Origin: Pseudomonadota bacterium | GTDB lineage: Bacteria; Pseudomonadota; Gammaproteobacteria; Burkholderiales; JABEVD01 | Direction: 5' to 3' | NCBI GenBank assembly: GCA_021802655.1 | Contig: JAJZRP010000013.1 | Span: forward strand, 1 to 42,016 | Length of the DNA: 42,016 nt | Part shown: positions 6,273 to 13,440 of the stretch, in pieces | Numbering within the stretch: position 1 is the stretch's first letter | Layout of the letters: each line of letters opens with the position of its first letter | Position numbers and translations under genes: made by a program | Notes under the pieces: model-generated | Told to the model about the DNA's origin: nothing | The model's database searches: none | What the model saw: the letters and a program-made list of their open reading frames with translations, nothing else

Positions 6273-7764
6273 ACCCTGCACGTTGGTGATATTCGGGGCG
6301 GGGGGGAATCTTTCCAGAAAAAAACTGATACCCGCCCTATTTCAGCTCGAAAGGTCGGAGCGCCTTCCCGAGAAGATGACCATACTCGCCTCCAGCCTGG
6401 ACCCATGGAGCCGCGAGGAATGGCTCGATGAAGTGTCGAAAATGCTGCTGGCCAAATATCCCAATGGCGTGGATGAGCAAGCATTCGAACGCTTCAGGGA
6501 CAGGCTCCATTACCACAGGAGCAGCCTGGACGATCCCGAAGCCTATCAGAAGCTGAAAAAGACCCTGGACGAGACGCCCGGATTTCCGCCGAACATCGTT
6601 TTCTACATGGCCGTGAGGCCGGCGGAATTTCCGAATCTTATCGAAAAGCTGTCTGCCGTTGGTCTGCTCGCCGAGAAGTCGGGCTGGAGACGGGTCGTGA
6701 TCGAAAAGCCTTTCGGTTACGATCTTCTGAGCGCGCAGATTCTGCAGAAAGGACTTTCCAAGTATCTGGAAGAACCCCAGATCTACCGGATAGACCATTA
6801 TCTGGGCAAGGGGACAGTGCAGAACGTGATGGTGTTCCGTTTCGCCAACCTGCTGCTTGAGCCGCTCTGGAACCGCCATCATATAGACCATGTCCAGATC
6901 ACCCATTCCGAGACACTGGGCATCGAAGGGCGCGCGGATTATTACGAGGGGGCAGGGGCGCTCAGGGACATGATCCAGAGCCATTTGCTGCAGCTGCTCG
7001 CCATCGTCGCCATGGAGCCGCCGGTATCGATGTCGGCCGAGCATCTGCGGGACGAGAAGGTCAAGGTCCTGAAAGCAGTGCGTCCCATACCGCAGAATGC
7101 AGTGCATGCCCATGCCTTCAGGGGCCAGTACGAGAGCGGCGTGGTGGACGGCAGAACGGTTCCGGGTTATCAGGAGGAATCCGGGGTTGCGCCGGGGAGC
7201 ACCACGGAAACCTATGCCGCACTCAAGCTCTTCATCGACAACTGGCGCTGGGCCGGGGTTCCTTTCTATCTGAGGACCGGGAAGCGCATGGTCGAAAACA
7301 GTTCGGCAATATCCATACGCTTCAAGGCGCCTCCCCAGGATCTTTTGAAACAGACCCGGCACGAGCCGCCGAAGCCGAACTGGATACTGCTCGGCATTCA
7401 GCCCATTGACTGTCTCAGAATGGAAATGCAGGTCAAGGTTCCGGGACTCGATTTGCATACCCGGACCATCAGCCTGGATGCAACCTATCGCAAGGGAGAC
7501 GACCAGGAGTACGATGCCTACGAGGGGCTGCTGCTCGACGTGATGAATGGGGACCATTCGCTTTTCCTGCGCTACGATGAAGTGGAGTCGGCATGGCGCA
7601 TCGTCGATCCGATTCTCAAGGTGTGGTCCATGGAGCGCGATTTCATCAATAGCTATGCTGCGGGATCCTGGGGGCCGCGCGGCACCTACCGCCTTTTCGA
7701 TCGGGAAGACCAGTTCTGGCGGCATTCCCTCGATATAGACGGGGAGGATTTGCGCGCATTCTGA
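6259..7764 (+). CDS. zwf: Glucose-6-phosphate 1-dehydrogenase
   Basis: The 501-residue protein has the N-terminal dinucleotide fold with IFGAGGNLSRKKLIPALF (the family GASGDLxxRKL motif, with Ala-Gly in place of Ala-Ser and Asn-Leu for Asp-Leu). It has the active-site signature RIDHYLGKGTVQNVMVFRFA around residues 175-195, and VPFYLRTGKRM near 330. It converts glucose 6-phosphate to 6-phosphogluconolactone with reduction of NAD(P). The start lies inside the end of gnd. Together with pgl on the other strand, the oxidative pentose phosphate branch is complete within 3.3 kb. The GAGGNLS variant of the nucleotide loop is slightly unusual but occurs in the family. Confidence 0.95.
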   Translation: MKVTEPCTLVIFGAGGNLSRKKLIPALFQLERSERLPEKMTILASSLDPWSREEWLDEVSKMLLAKYPNGVDEQAFERFRDRLHYHRSSLDDPEAYQKLKKTLDETPGFPPNIVFYMAVRPAEFPNLIEKLSAVGLLAEKSGWRRVVIEKPFGYDLLSAQILQKGLSKYLEEPQIYRIDHYLGKGTVQNVMVFRFANLLLEPLWNRHHIDHVQITHSETLGIEGRADYYEGAGALRDMIQSHLLQLLAIVAMEPPVSMSAEHLRDEKVKVLKAVRPIPQNAVHAHAFRGQYESGVVDGRTVPGYQEESGVAPGSTTETYAALKLFIDNWRWAGVPFYLRTGKRMVENSSAISIRFKAPPQDLLKQTRHEPPKPNWILLGIQPIDCLRMEMQVKVPGLDLHTRTISLDATYRKGDDQEYDAYEGLLLDVMNGDHSLFLRYDEVESAWRIVDPILKVWSMERDFINSYAAGSWGPRGTYRLFDREDQFWRHSLDIDGEDLRAF

Positions 7765-7818
7765 ACAATTTTTCGGCAAATGGCATAAAATGGTCTATAC
7801 CGTTTGTGAGGTTTCGCC

Positions 7819-8046
7819 ATGAAATCAGAAGATGCTGCGAATTACTGGAATGACTGCCAGGATGCGAAAAAGCCCGAGAAGTTCTATCTGACAGCCGTGA
7901 GGTTTTCCATGGTGGAAGAAGCGCTCGCCACGCTCGAGCAGGCCGGGCTGATCGATGCGGATGAATCGCGCCGCTTGCGGCGGAAATTCCTCGATGCGCG
8001 CCCCGGTTTCGAGGAGACATTGGACAAATTCTTCGGCGGTATCTGA
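7819..8046 (+). CDS. Conserved small protein of unknown function, 75 aa
   Basis: I do not recognise this protein. It is soluble, acidic and helical-looking, with charged repeats such as AANYWNDCQDAKKPEKF at the N-terminus and ADESRRLRRKFLDARPGFEETLDKFF at the C-terminus, and one cysteine. A GAGG Shine-Dalgarno stands about 7 bases before the ATG, and codon use resembles its neighbours, so it is probably translated. It sits 54 bases after zwf and 6 bases before the amidase gene, suggesting a joint transcript. No membrane segment or signal peptide is seen. Confidence 0.6.
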   Translation: MKSEDAANYWNDCQDAKKPEKFYLTAVRFSMVEEALATLEQAGLIDADESRRLRRKFLDARPGFEETLDKFFGGI

Positions 8047-8052
8047 TTTTTC

Positions 8053-8856
8053 ATGAAAATCGCGGCCATCCAGATGATTTCCGGGCCGGAAATCGATTCG
8101 AATCTTATCGAGGCGGATCGTCTTTTGGAGCAGGCAGCCCAGGAGGGAGCGAAGCTCGCAGTGCTTCCCGAATATTTTCCGATGATCGGCGCCGGAGATG
8201 CCGACCGCCTGAAAGCGCGGGAGTATGAAGGATCGGGCCCGATTCAGGAGTTCCTGTCAAGCAGGGCAAGGCATCACGCCATCTGGCTGGTGGGGGGGTC
8301 CCTTCCCCTTCATGCGCAGGATGCCGGAAAATCGCGCAACACCTGTTTCGTTTACGACGACGGGGGCAGGCAAAGGGCGCGCTACGACAAGATCCATCTT
8401 TTCAGCTTCGATGATGGGCGCGAGCGCTACGAGGAAGGGCTGTTCATCGAAGGCGGGGAATCCGTTTCGGTCTGCGATACACCTCTCGGGAAAATGGGGC
8501 TTGCGATCTGCTACGATCTGCGCTTCCCCGAGCTTTTCAGGAAAATGGGCGATGTCGATTTCATCTCTGTACCTGCCGCTTTCACCGAAACCACCGGGCT
8601 CGCGCACTGGGAGCTTTTGCTGCGATCACGTGCCGTGGAGAACCAGTGCTATGTCGTCGCCTCAGCCCAGGGAGGGCTGCACCCGACCGGAAGGAAAACC
8701 TACGGCAACAGCATGATCATCGACCCATGGGGAAAGATTCTTGCCAGAATGGACAGGGGATCCGGGGTGGTCCTGGCGGAAATCGAGCATTCCAGAATTG
8801 CCGAGGTCAGAAGGCACCTCCCCGCATTGCAGCACAAAAAACTGCAGGTGTCTTGA
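8053..8856 (+). CDS. Carbon-nitrogen hydrolase (Nit-type amidase)
   Basis: The 267-residue protein is a nitrilase-superfamily amidase with the full catalytic triad: Glu40 in VLPEYF, Lys113 in YDKIHLF, and the nucleophile Cys153 in GLAICYDLRFPELF. A tail segment, NQCYVVASAQGG, and TYGNSMIIDPWG are typical of the Nit1/NitFhit branch. In bacteria that branch is best known as deaminated glutathione amidase, a metabolite-repair enzyme that cleaves the side product of transaminase action on glutathione. Substrate assignment is by family resemblance only. It follows the 75-aa gene after six bases. Confidence 0.88.
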   Translation: MKIAAIQMISGPEIDSNLIEADRLLEQAAQEGAKLAVLPEYFPMIGAGDADRLKAREYEGSGPIQEFLSSRARHHAIWLVGGSLPLHAQDAGKSRNTCFVYDDGGRQRARYDKIHLFSFDDGRERYEEGLFIEGGESVSVCDTPLGKMGLAICYDLRFPELFRKMGDVDFISVPAAFTETTGLAHWELLLRSRAVENQCYVVASAQGGLHPTGRKTYGNSMIIDPWGKILARMDRGSGVVLAEIEHSRIAEVRRHLPALQHKKLQVS

Positions 8857-8918
8857 CTATCAGGATCAGCTAATGTTCAATAGTCGAATATTTTACTCGA
8901 CTTTATGGGGAAATCAGC

Positions 8919-9212
8919 ATGGACATTCCGGAACGCGACGGGGACGGCTATCTTACCGACATGAATGCATGGACGCCGGAAATCGGCAGGGCCATGGCCG
9001 AGGCGGACAATTACGAACTCAACGATGAAAAATGGGCGCATATCATGAAGGCGCGGGAATTTTACGAAGATTTCGGCACTGTTCCGCCGATCAGGAAATT
9101 CGCAAAATATATCGACGAGGACCAGAAAGCCATTTTCGACCTCTGGATGACCGGGCCGATGAAGCCGATTACGAAATACGGCGGGCTGCCGAAACCGACC
9201 GGCTGCGTTTGA
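8919..9212 (+). CDS. TusE/DsrC-family sulfur carrier protein with a single C-terminal cysteine
   Basis: The 97-residue protein has the TusE/DsrC fold, with NAWTPEIGRAMAEAD, HIMKAREFYEDFGTVPPIRK and the flexible arm ending LPKPTGCV. Cys96, the penultimate residue, is the persulfide carrier. The second arm cysteine of true DsrC, about ten residues earlier, is missing: that stretch reads PITKYGG. This fits TusE or regulatory DsrC-like proteins rather than the sulfite-reductase partner. TusE passes sulfur toward 2-thiouridine formation on tRNA, but tusBCD are not in the window. GGGGA precedes the ATG by about 6 bases, and a 6-bp inverted repeat (8882-8887 with 8897-8902) lies in the 62-bp leader. 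Confidence 0.88.
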   Translation: MDIPERDGDGYLTDMNAWTPEIGRAMAEADNYELNDEKWAHIMKAREFYEDFGTVPPIRKFAKYIDEDQKAIFDLWMTGPMKPITKYGGLPKPTGCV

Positions 9213-9228
9213 TCCTTTCACCCTCTTC

Positions 9229-9252
9229 CCGGTAGAATCAGGGTTCTACCGG
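9229..9252 (+). promoter_or_regulatory. Hairpin overlapping the Shine-Dalgarno of the TPR-methyltransferase gene
   Basis: CCGGTAGAA (9229-9237) pairs perfectly with TTCTACCGG (9244-9252) across a 6-base loop. The 3' arm contains the first two bases of the GGAGG Shine-Dalgarno (9251-9255) of the gene starting at 9260. There is no U-rich tail, so it is not a standard terminator. It may end the upstream message in a Rho-dependent way or limit translation of the downstream gene. The structure is seen in sequence, but its function is inferred. Confidence 0.4.
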
Positions 9253-9259
9253 AGGGGAA

Positions 9260-10543
9260 ATGGCAAACGAAAGGCTGGAATTTGCGCTAAACAGCCATAT
9301 GGCAGGCGATCTGCCTCGGGCCGAAGCGCTTTATCTTGCCATTCTCGAAGAAATCCCGGATCAGCCCGATGCGCTGCATCTCCTGGGCATTCTCCTGCAC
9401 CAGAGAAACAAAAGCGATGCAGGTCTGGATTTCGTCATCAAGTCTCTCCGGCTTGCTCCGCACCGTGCCGACTGGCACAACGACATGGGAAACATGCTTG
9501 TCGAAAGGGGGGCATATTCTGCTGCGGCGAAAGCTTTTTTGCAGGCGACCGAACTCGATCCGGAAAATCCCGTTGTCTGGAACAACCTCGGCTCCGTTCT
9601 GGAAAAACTCGGGCAGCACGACGATGCGGAATCGGCTTTCGAGAAAGCCGTCGCCCTCGATCCGGAATTTTCCGATCCGCTCAACAATTTGGGAAACCTG
9701 CTGGCATCGAAGGGCAGGGAGGTCGAAGCCGCCCACCATTATTGCCGGGCTTATGTGCTGGAGCCACTGGAAGGCAAGCCCAAATCAATGCTCGGCATCG
9801 CTTATTACAAGCTCGGGCGGATATCCGAGGCCGCCGAAATCTACCGGCAATGGATGCTGGAGGAGCCGGATAACCCGACTCCTCGTCATCTTTACGCCTC
9901 ATGCTCGGGTCTCGATATACCGGAGCGGGCTCCCGACGCCTATATCGAAAAGACTTTCGATGAATTTTCCGCCCATTTCGATGTCAAAATGGAATATCTG
10001 TGCTACCGGGGGCACAGGCTGATTCTGGATGCACTGGCCAGGGTGATTCAGCCCGGAGGAAAGCTGGCCGGGCTGGATGCCGGGTGCGGTACGGGGCTTT
10101 GCGGTCCGCTCATCAGGCCTTACTTCGCTCATCTTGCCGGAGTCGACCTGTCTTCCGGCATGCTGGAAGCGGCCCGGCGGCAGGGCGTTTATGACGAGCT
10201 GTCCAGAATGGAATTGTCCGGCTATCTCGCTTCGCGTCCAGACAGTTTTGATGTGATCGTTGCTGCCGATACGCTGATTTATTTCGGGGCGCTCGAAGAG
10301 GTGTTGAGGCTTGCGCACCAGGCGCTGAAGCGAGGCGGGCTGATGATTTTTACGACTGAGGAGGCGGAAAATGAAAAGGGTTACATCATCAACCCGAATG
10401 GACGCTACAGCCATGGGCGCGCCTATCTGCAAACCGTGCTGGCGGAAAACGGCTTTGAATTGATGGCGTTAGAATCCGGGGTGGCTCGCTTCGAATTCGG
10501 TAGGCCTGTAAATTCCCTGGTGGTGACCGTCTCCGCAACTTAG
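9260..10543 (+). CDS. TPR-domain SAM-dependent methyltransferase
   Basis: Of the 427 residues, roughly the first 210 form consecutive tetratricopeptide repeats (for example NDMGNMLVERGAYSAAAKAF, NNLGSVLEKLGQHDDAESAF, NNLGNLLASKGREVEAAHHY). Residues 235-425 form a class I methyltransferase with LAGLDAGCGTGLCGPLI (motif I), GVDLSSGMLEAAR, and DVIVAADTLIYFG followed by LKRGGLMIFTTE. This TPR plus methyltransferase architecture is widespread in proteobacteria, and its substrate is not known. The TPRs presumably dock a partner protein. The Shine-Dalgarno is partly covered by the hairpin at 9229-9252. The next gene, encoding a lipoprotein, begins 12 bases after the stop. Confidence 0.85.
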   Translation: MANERLEFALNSHMAGDLPRAEALYLAILEEIPDQPDALHLLGILLHQRNKSDAGLDFVIKSLRLAPHRADWHNDMGNMLVERGAYSAAAKAFLQATELDPENPVVWNNLGSVLEKLGQHDDAESAFEKAVALDPEFSDPLNNLGNLLASKGREVEAAHHYCRAYVLEPLEGKPKSMLGIAYYKLGRISEAAEIYRQWMLEEPDNPTPRHLYASCSGLDIPERAPDAYIEKTFDEFSAHFDVKMEYLCYRGHRLILDALARVIQPGGKLAGLDAGCGTGLCGPLIRPYFAHLAGVDLSSGMLEAARRQGVYDELSRMELSGYLASRPDSFDVIVAADTLIYFGALEEVLRLAHQALKRGGLMIFTTEEAENEKGYIINPNGRYSHGRAYLQTVLAENGFELMALESGVARFEFGRPVNSLVVTVSAT

Positions 10544-10555
10544 AGGGAGGAATTG

Positions 10556-11065
10556 ATGAAATTGCATCGTTGCTGGCCTTTCCTGGTTCTGGCACTGTCC
10601 GCTTGTGCGACGGCGCCACCCGCACGACTCTCGGGCGGGCCTTTTGCGAATATCACTCCCCGCATGGCGCAGACACAGGATGTGCTCGGCAGTCTGGTGC
10701 GCTGGGGGGGGACGATCGCAAGCACTTCACCTGCCGGGAGCGAGACCTGCTTTCAGGTGGTGAGCCACCCTCTGGATTCCTCGGCGAGGCCTGAAGAGGG
10801 GGACCTCACTGATGGGCGTTTCATTGCCTGTGCGTCCGGGTTTTACGAGCCGGCCATTTACGCATCCGGGAGGGAAGTCACTGTCGTTGGAAAGCTGGAG
10901 ATCCCCTACCTCGGTAAAGTGGGTAAATACGATTACCGGTTCCCGCGCGTTGCCGCACGGGAAGTCTACCTGTGGCCCAAACGGGTAGCCCCGATCTATC
11001 CGCCGCCCTATTATTACGACCCGTTCTGGTACCAGCCCGGCCCCTGGATGATGGGGCCTTGGTAG
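10556..11065 (+). CDS. slp: Slp-family outer membrane lipoprotein
   Basis: The 169-residue protein begins with a lipoprotein signal ending LALSAC, with Cys18 as the lipidation site. GGGAGG stands 6 bases before the ATG at 10556, and a TTG directly before it is not needed. The body contains the Slp pattern: VRWGGTIASTSPAGSETCFQVVSHPLD, DGRFIACASGFYEPAIYASGREVTVVG and YPRV-like YRFPRVAAREVYLWP. The tail is rich in Pro, Tyr and Trp (YPPPYYYDPFWYQPGPW). Slp proteins are starvation- or acid-induced outer membrane lipoproteins whose exact role is unclear. The gene is close behind the TPR-methyltransferase. Confidence 0.88.
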   Translation: MKLHRCWPFLVLALSACATAPPARLSGGPFANITPRMAQTQDVLGSLVRWGGTIASTSPAGSETCFQVVSHPLDSSARPEEGDLTDGRFIACASGFYEPAIYASGREVTVVGKLEIPYLGKVGKYDYRFPRVAAREVYLWPKRVAPIYPPPYYYDPFWYQPGPWMMGPW

Positions 11066-11118
11066 GGGGGCGATTCCGGATATAATTCCGGCTGAATCCT
11101 GCTCCCCTTTAAATTCGG

Positions 11119-12354
11119 ATGTCCTCAGACACATCGCTTGTGCGTCATCGATCTTTTCTGCATTTCTGGTTTGCGCGGGTATTCGGTACCATGGCGAACC
11201 AGATGCAGGCAGTAGCCATAGGCTGGCAGATCTACGGGATGACTCATAGCGCTTTCGATCTCGGGTTGATCGGCCTGGTGCAATTTCTGCCTTCGCTCCT
11301 GCTCGTGTTCATTGCCGGTCACGTGATTGACCGCCATGACCGCCGCAAAATTGTCGTGATCTGCTTCGCCCTGGAGGCACTGGCTTCCTTTGTCCTCGTT
11401 GCAGGAAGCCAGGAAGGCTGGCTCGGCAGAAATGCCATTCTTTTCATCATGCTCATGTCTGGCGCCATTCGCGCATTCAAAATGCCGGCAATGCAAACCC
11501 TTCTTCCAGGCATCATGCCTTCTCACCTGCTCCCTCGTGCACTGGCTGCTTCAGCCTCGGCCATGCAGGTCGCCATCATCGCAGGCCCCGCCATCGGCGG
11601 CCTCATTTATGTGGCAAGCCCGGTCGCGGTATATGCTACCGCTTGCGCAAGTTCCGCAATTTCAGGTTGGCTGGTGGTTTTGATCCGGGCCGAGCAAATA
11701 CCTGCAAGGCGCGAGCCTTTCAGTATCGAGTCGTTGTTCGCAGGAGTGGCTTATATCCGGACCCGTCCGGCGATATTCGGCGCGATTTCACTGGACCTCT
11801 TCGCGGTGCTTCTGGGAGGCGCGACCGCTCTTTTGCCAATCTACGCCAGGGATATTTTGTTGGTCGGCCCATGGGGGCTGGGATTGCTGAGTTCAGCTCC
11901 TGCCGTCGGGGCGCTCACAACATCGCTTTTTTTGGCACGGCGCCCGCTCGAGAAAAAGGCCGGGCAAACCATGTTCACAGCGGTGCTTGTTTTCGGTTTT
12001 TCCACCCTTGTTTTCGCCATCTCGACATCCTATCTGCTTTCACTTGGTGCGCTGGTTCTGCTCGGCGCATCGGACATGATCAGCGTGGTGGTTCGCTCAT
12101 CTCTGGTTCAACTCCAAACTCCCGATGCCATGCGGGGTCGGGTCAGCGCGGTCAATTCCGTTTTCATCGGCACATCCAACCAGCTTGGCGAGTTCGAGTC
12201 CGGCTTGACTGCATTCTGGTTCGGCACGGTTCCGGCCGTTGTTCTCGGCGGAGCGGGCACGATTCTGGTTGCGCTGATCTGGATGCGGCTTTTTCCTCAA
12301 CTCGCAAAAATGGACAACTTGCACGATGCATTGCCGGAGAATGGGGCAGGTTGA
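11119..12354 (+). CDS. MFS transporter (EntS/MFS_3-like)
   Basis: The 411-residue protein has twelve predicted membrane helices. It begins RHRSFLHFWFARVFGTMANQMQAVAIGWQIY, a start typical of EntS-like and MFS_3 exporters. The cytoplasmic loop VIDRHDRRKIVVICF is the MFS motif A equivalent. The C-terminal half repeats the fold, with RGRVSAVNSVFIGTSNQLGEFESG, which is characteristic of this subgroup. Members export siderophores or drugs, but the substrate here is unknown because no siderophore genes are nearby. No clear Shine-Dalgarno precedes the ATG. A TATAAT hexamer at 11081-11086 is a possible -10 in the 53-bp gap after slp. Confidence 0.85.
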   Translation: MSSDTSLVRHRSFLHFWFARVFGTMANQMQAVAIGWQIYGMTHSAFDLGLIGLVQFLPSLLLVFIAGHVIDRHDRRKIVVICFALEALASFVLVAGSQEGWLGRNAILFIMLMSGAIRAFKMPAMQTLLPGIMPSHLLPRALAASASAMQVAIIAGPAIGGLIYVASPVAVYATACASSAISGWLVVLIRAEQIPARREPFSIESLFAGVAYIRTRPAIFGAISLDLFAVLLGGATALLPIYARDILLVGPWGLGLLSSAPAVGALTTSLFLARRPLEKKAGQTMFTAVLVFGFSTLVFAISTSYLLSLGALVLLGASDMISVVVRSSLVQLQTPDAMRGRVSAVNSVFIGTSNQLGEFESGLTAFWFGTVPAVVLGGAGTILVALIWMRLFPQLAKMDNLHDALPENGAG

Positions 12355-12415
12355 AAGCTGCCTTGATTAGGCTATACTTGAAACGGCATTAGAGTATCCT
12401 AATAGAGGAGACATC

Positions 12416-12622
12416 ATGAAAACCAACGTGGGAAGCGCTGATAAAATCGTCAGGATTGTTGTGGGAATCGGCCTGCTGAGCCTGTTCTTTATCCTGGAAG
12501 GCAATATGAAATTTCTTGGATTGATTGGCATCGTGCCGATTGCAACTGCTTTGATGGGCTGGTGCCCGCTGTATAGCGTGCTCGGCTTGAGCACCTGTCC
12601 CCTCACCGAGAAAAAATCCTAG
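12416..12622 (+). CDS. DUF2892 (YgaP-like transmembrane) small protein
   Basis: The 68-residue protein has two hydrophobic helices separated by a short polar turn, and the DUF2892 pattern: N-terminal MKTNVGSADKIVRIVVGIGLL, then GLIGIVPIATALMGWCPLYSVLGLSTCP. The two cysteines in WCPLYSVLGLSTC are conserved in the family, whose best-known member is the membrane part of the rhodanese YgaP. Here there is no rhodanese domain, so it would need a partner or act alone. GAGGAG lies 6 bases before the ATG. A hairpin follows the gene. Confidence 0.9.
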   Translation: MKTNVGSADKIVRIVVGIGLLSLFFILEGNMKFLGLIGIVPIATALMGWCPLYSVLGLSTCPLTEKKS

Positions 12623-12640
12623 ACTGTACCGGTTTCAGAT

Positions 12641-12665
12641 CGGTGACGCCGTCACGGCGCCACCG
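12641..12665 (+). terminator. Strong GC hairpin after the DUF2892 gene
   Basis: CGGTGACGCCGT (12641-12652) and ACGGCGCCACCG (12654-12665) pair with one mismatch around a single central base. The hairpin begins 19 bases after the DUF2892 stop codon. It lacks a T-run, so it may be a Rho-assisted terminator or an RNA-stabilising hairpin rather than an intrinsic terminator. Confidence 0.45.
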
Positions 12666-12673
12666 GCAATTCC

Positions 12674-12712
12674 TTCCGCTGATTCGGCAATACCTGCCGC
12701 CTGATGCGGCAA
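12674..12712 (+). repeat. Two related palindromic boxes, possible enhancer sites for the sigma-54 promoter
   Basis: Two boxes share the centre CTGAT: TTCCGCTGATTCGGCAA (12674-12690) and TGCCGCCTGATGCGGCA (12695-12711). The second is a perfect 6-bp inverted repeat. Their centres are 22 bp apart, two helical turns. They lie about 110-145 bp upstream of the sigma-54 promoter at 12820, the usual distance for an enhancer-binding activator. They could instead belong to a dispersed REP-like repeat family. Confidence 0.45.
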
Positions 12713-12819
12713 ATTCTGTTGTACGCTAGTTTCCTAAAATTATCCCAACTTGCTGATTTAAATAATTAACCTATCCACGCGGTGGGCGGATGCGGTTCCT
12801 GGTATGTCGTTTCCGGGAG

Positions 12820-12834
12820 TGGCCCGGTTCTTGC
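12820..12834 (+). promoter_or_regulatory. Sigma-54 (RpoN) promoter
   Basis: TGGCCCG, four bases, then TTGC matches the RpoN consensus TGGCACG-N4-TTGC in 10 of 11 fixed positions. The invariant GG (12821-12822) and GC (12833-12834) are exactly 10 bases apart. Transcription would start near 12845, giving a leader of about 38 bases with AAGGAGGG (12871-12878) before the ATG at 12883. Confidence 0.75.
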
Positions 12835-12882
12835 GATACAGTCTCCTGAAACTTCAGCGGAGTTCAACGAAAGGAGGGATTC

Positions 12883-13404
12883 ATGTCAATCGGCGGCATA
12901 CAGGGAGGCAGTTACGGACTCCAGCATATTGGCCGCACCGGCAGGCGAGGCGCATCTGCCATGGGAGATGGCGACGGAGACGGCAGCGGGAGTGGAAGCG
13001 GTGGATTTTCCAATGCACTCAGCCAATCGCTTTCACAAATCGGGGTTTCCGGCTCAAGCGCTTCGACACAGGGATCGCAGCAAGCCATGTCTGCATTCGT
13101 GCAAAGCCTGATGGCGGCGCTGCAAGCCCAGGGAGTGCAGGGAAGCAATAGCATGGGAGGTGTTTCCGCCATTTCGGGGCAAGGCGGCATAGAGGGCAGG
13201 CTGCAGGGCCTGATCCAGCAGCTTTCGTCACCGAACTCGAAATCAAATTCGACCGACATCGCACTGCAGCAGAATTTCCAGAACCTGCTAAGCGCCCAGG
13301 GAGCATCCGGAAATCAATCTTCCTTGACGAACTTCCTGCAGGCGCTTTCGCAGAATCTGCAGGGGGCGAATTCTGTCGGCAACATGATCAACACCCGCGG
13401 GTGA
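12883..13404 (+). CDS. Gly/Ser/Gln-rich cysteine-free protein behind a sigma-54 promoter, function unknown
   Basis: The 173-residue protein has no recognised domain. The first 45 residues are glycine/serine rich, with a GDGDGDGSGSGSGG run. The rest alternates amphipathic helices (SNALSQSLSQIG, AMSAFVQSLMAALQAQ, IEGRLQGLIQQLS, LTNFLQALSQNLQ) with Ser/Gly/Asn linkers. It has no cysteine, tryptophan or membrane segment, and no Sec signal. That composition recalls type III-secreted harpins and other small exported or surface proteins, but no secretion genes are in the window. A near-consensus Shine-Dalgarno and the RpoN promoter show that expression is deliberate. A 13-bp hairpin ends the transcript against the convergent motB-like gene. 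Confidence 0.75.
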   Translation: MSIGGIQGGSYGLQHIGRTGRRGASAMGDGDGDGSGSGSGGFSNALSQSLSQIGVSGSSASTQGSQQAMSAFVQSLMAALQAQGVQGSNSMGGVSAISGQGGIEGRLQGLIQQLSSPNSKSNSTDIALQQNFQNLLSAQGASGNQSSLTNFLQALSQNLQGANSVGNMINTRG

Positions 13405-13409
13405 TTCCC

Positions 13410-13439
13410 GAACTGAAGGGGCGCATGCCCCTTCAGTTC
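13410..13439. terminator. Bidirectional hairpin terminator between convergent genes
   Basis: GAACTGAAGGGGC (13410-13422) and GCCCCTTCAGTTC (13427-13439) form a perfect 13-bp stem with a GCAT loop. It sits between the stop of the Gly/Ser/Gln-rich gene (13404) and the stop of the motB-like gene (13441), so it can serve both strands. There is no marked T-run on either side. Confidence 0.75.
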
Positions 13440-13440
13440 C

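Noticed and set aside
6337-7779. A 480-codon open frame antisense to zwf
   Set aside because: Shadow of a clear glucose-6-phosphate dehydrogenase gene; no recognisable motifs.
12664-12720. A possible CRISPR-like or tandem repeat
   Set aside because: Only two and a half imperfect units of about 21-22 bp are present, with no spacers; paired palindromic sites fit better.
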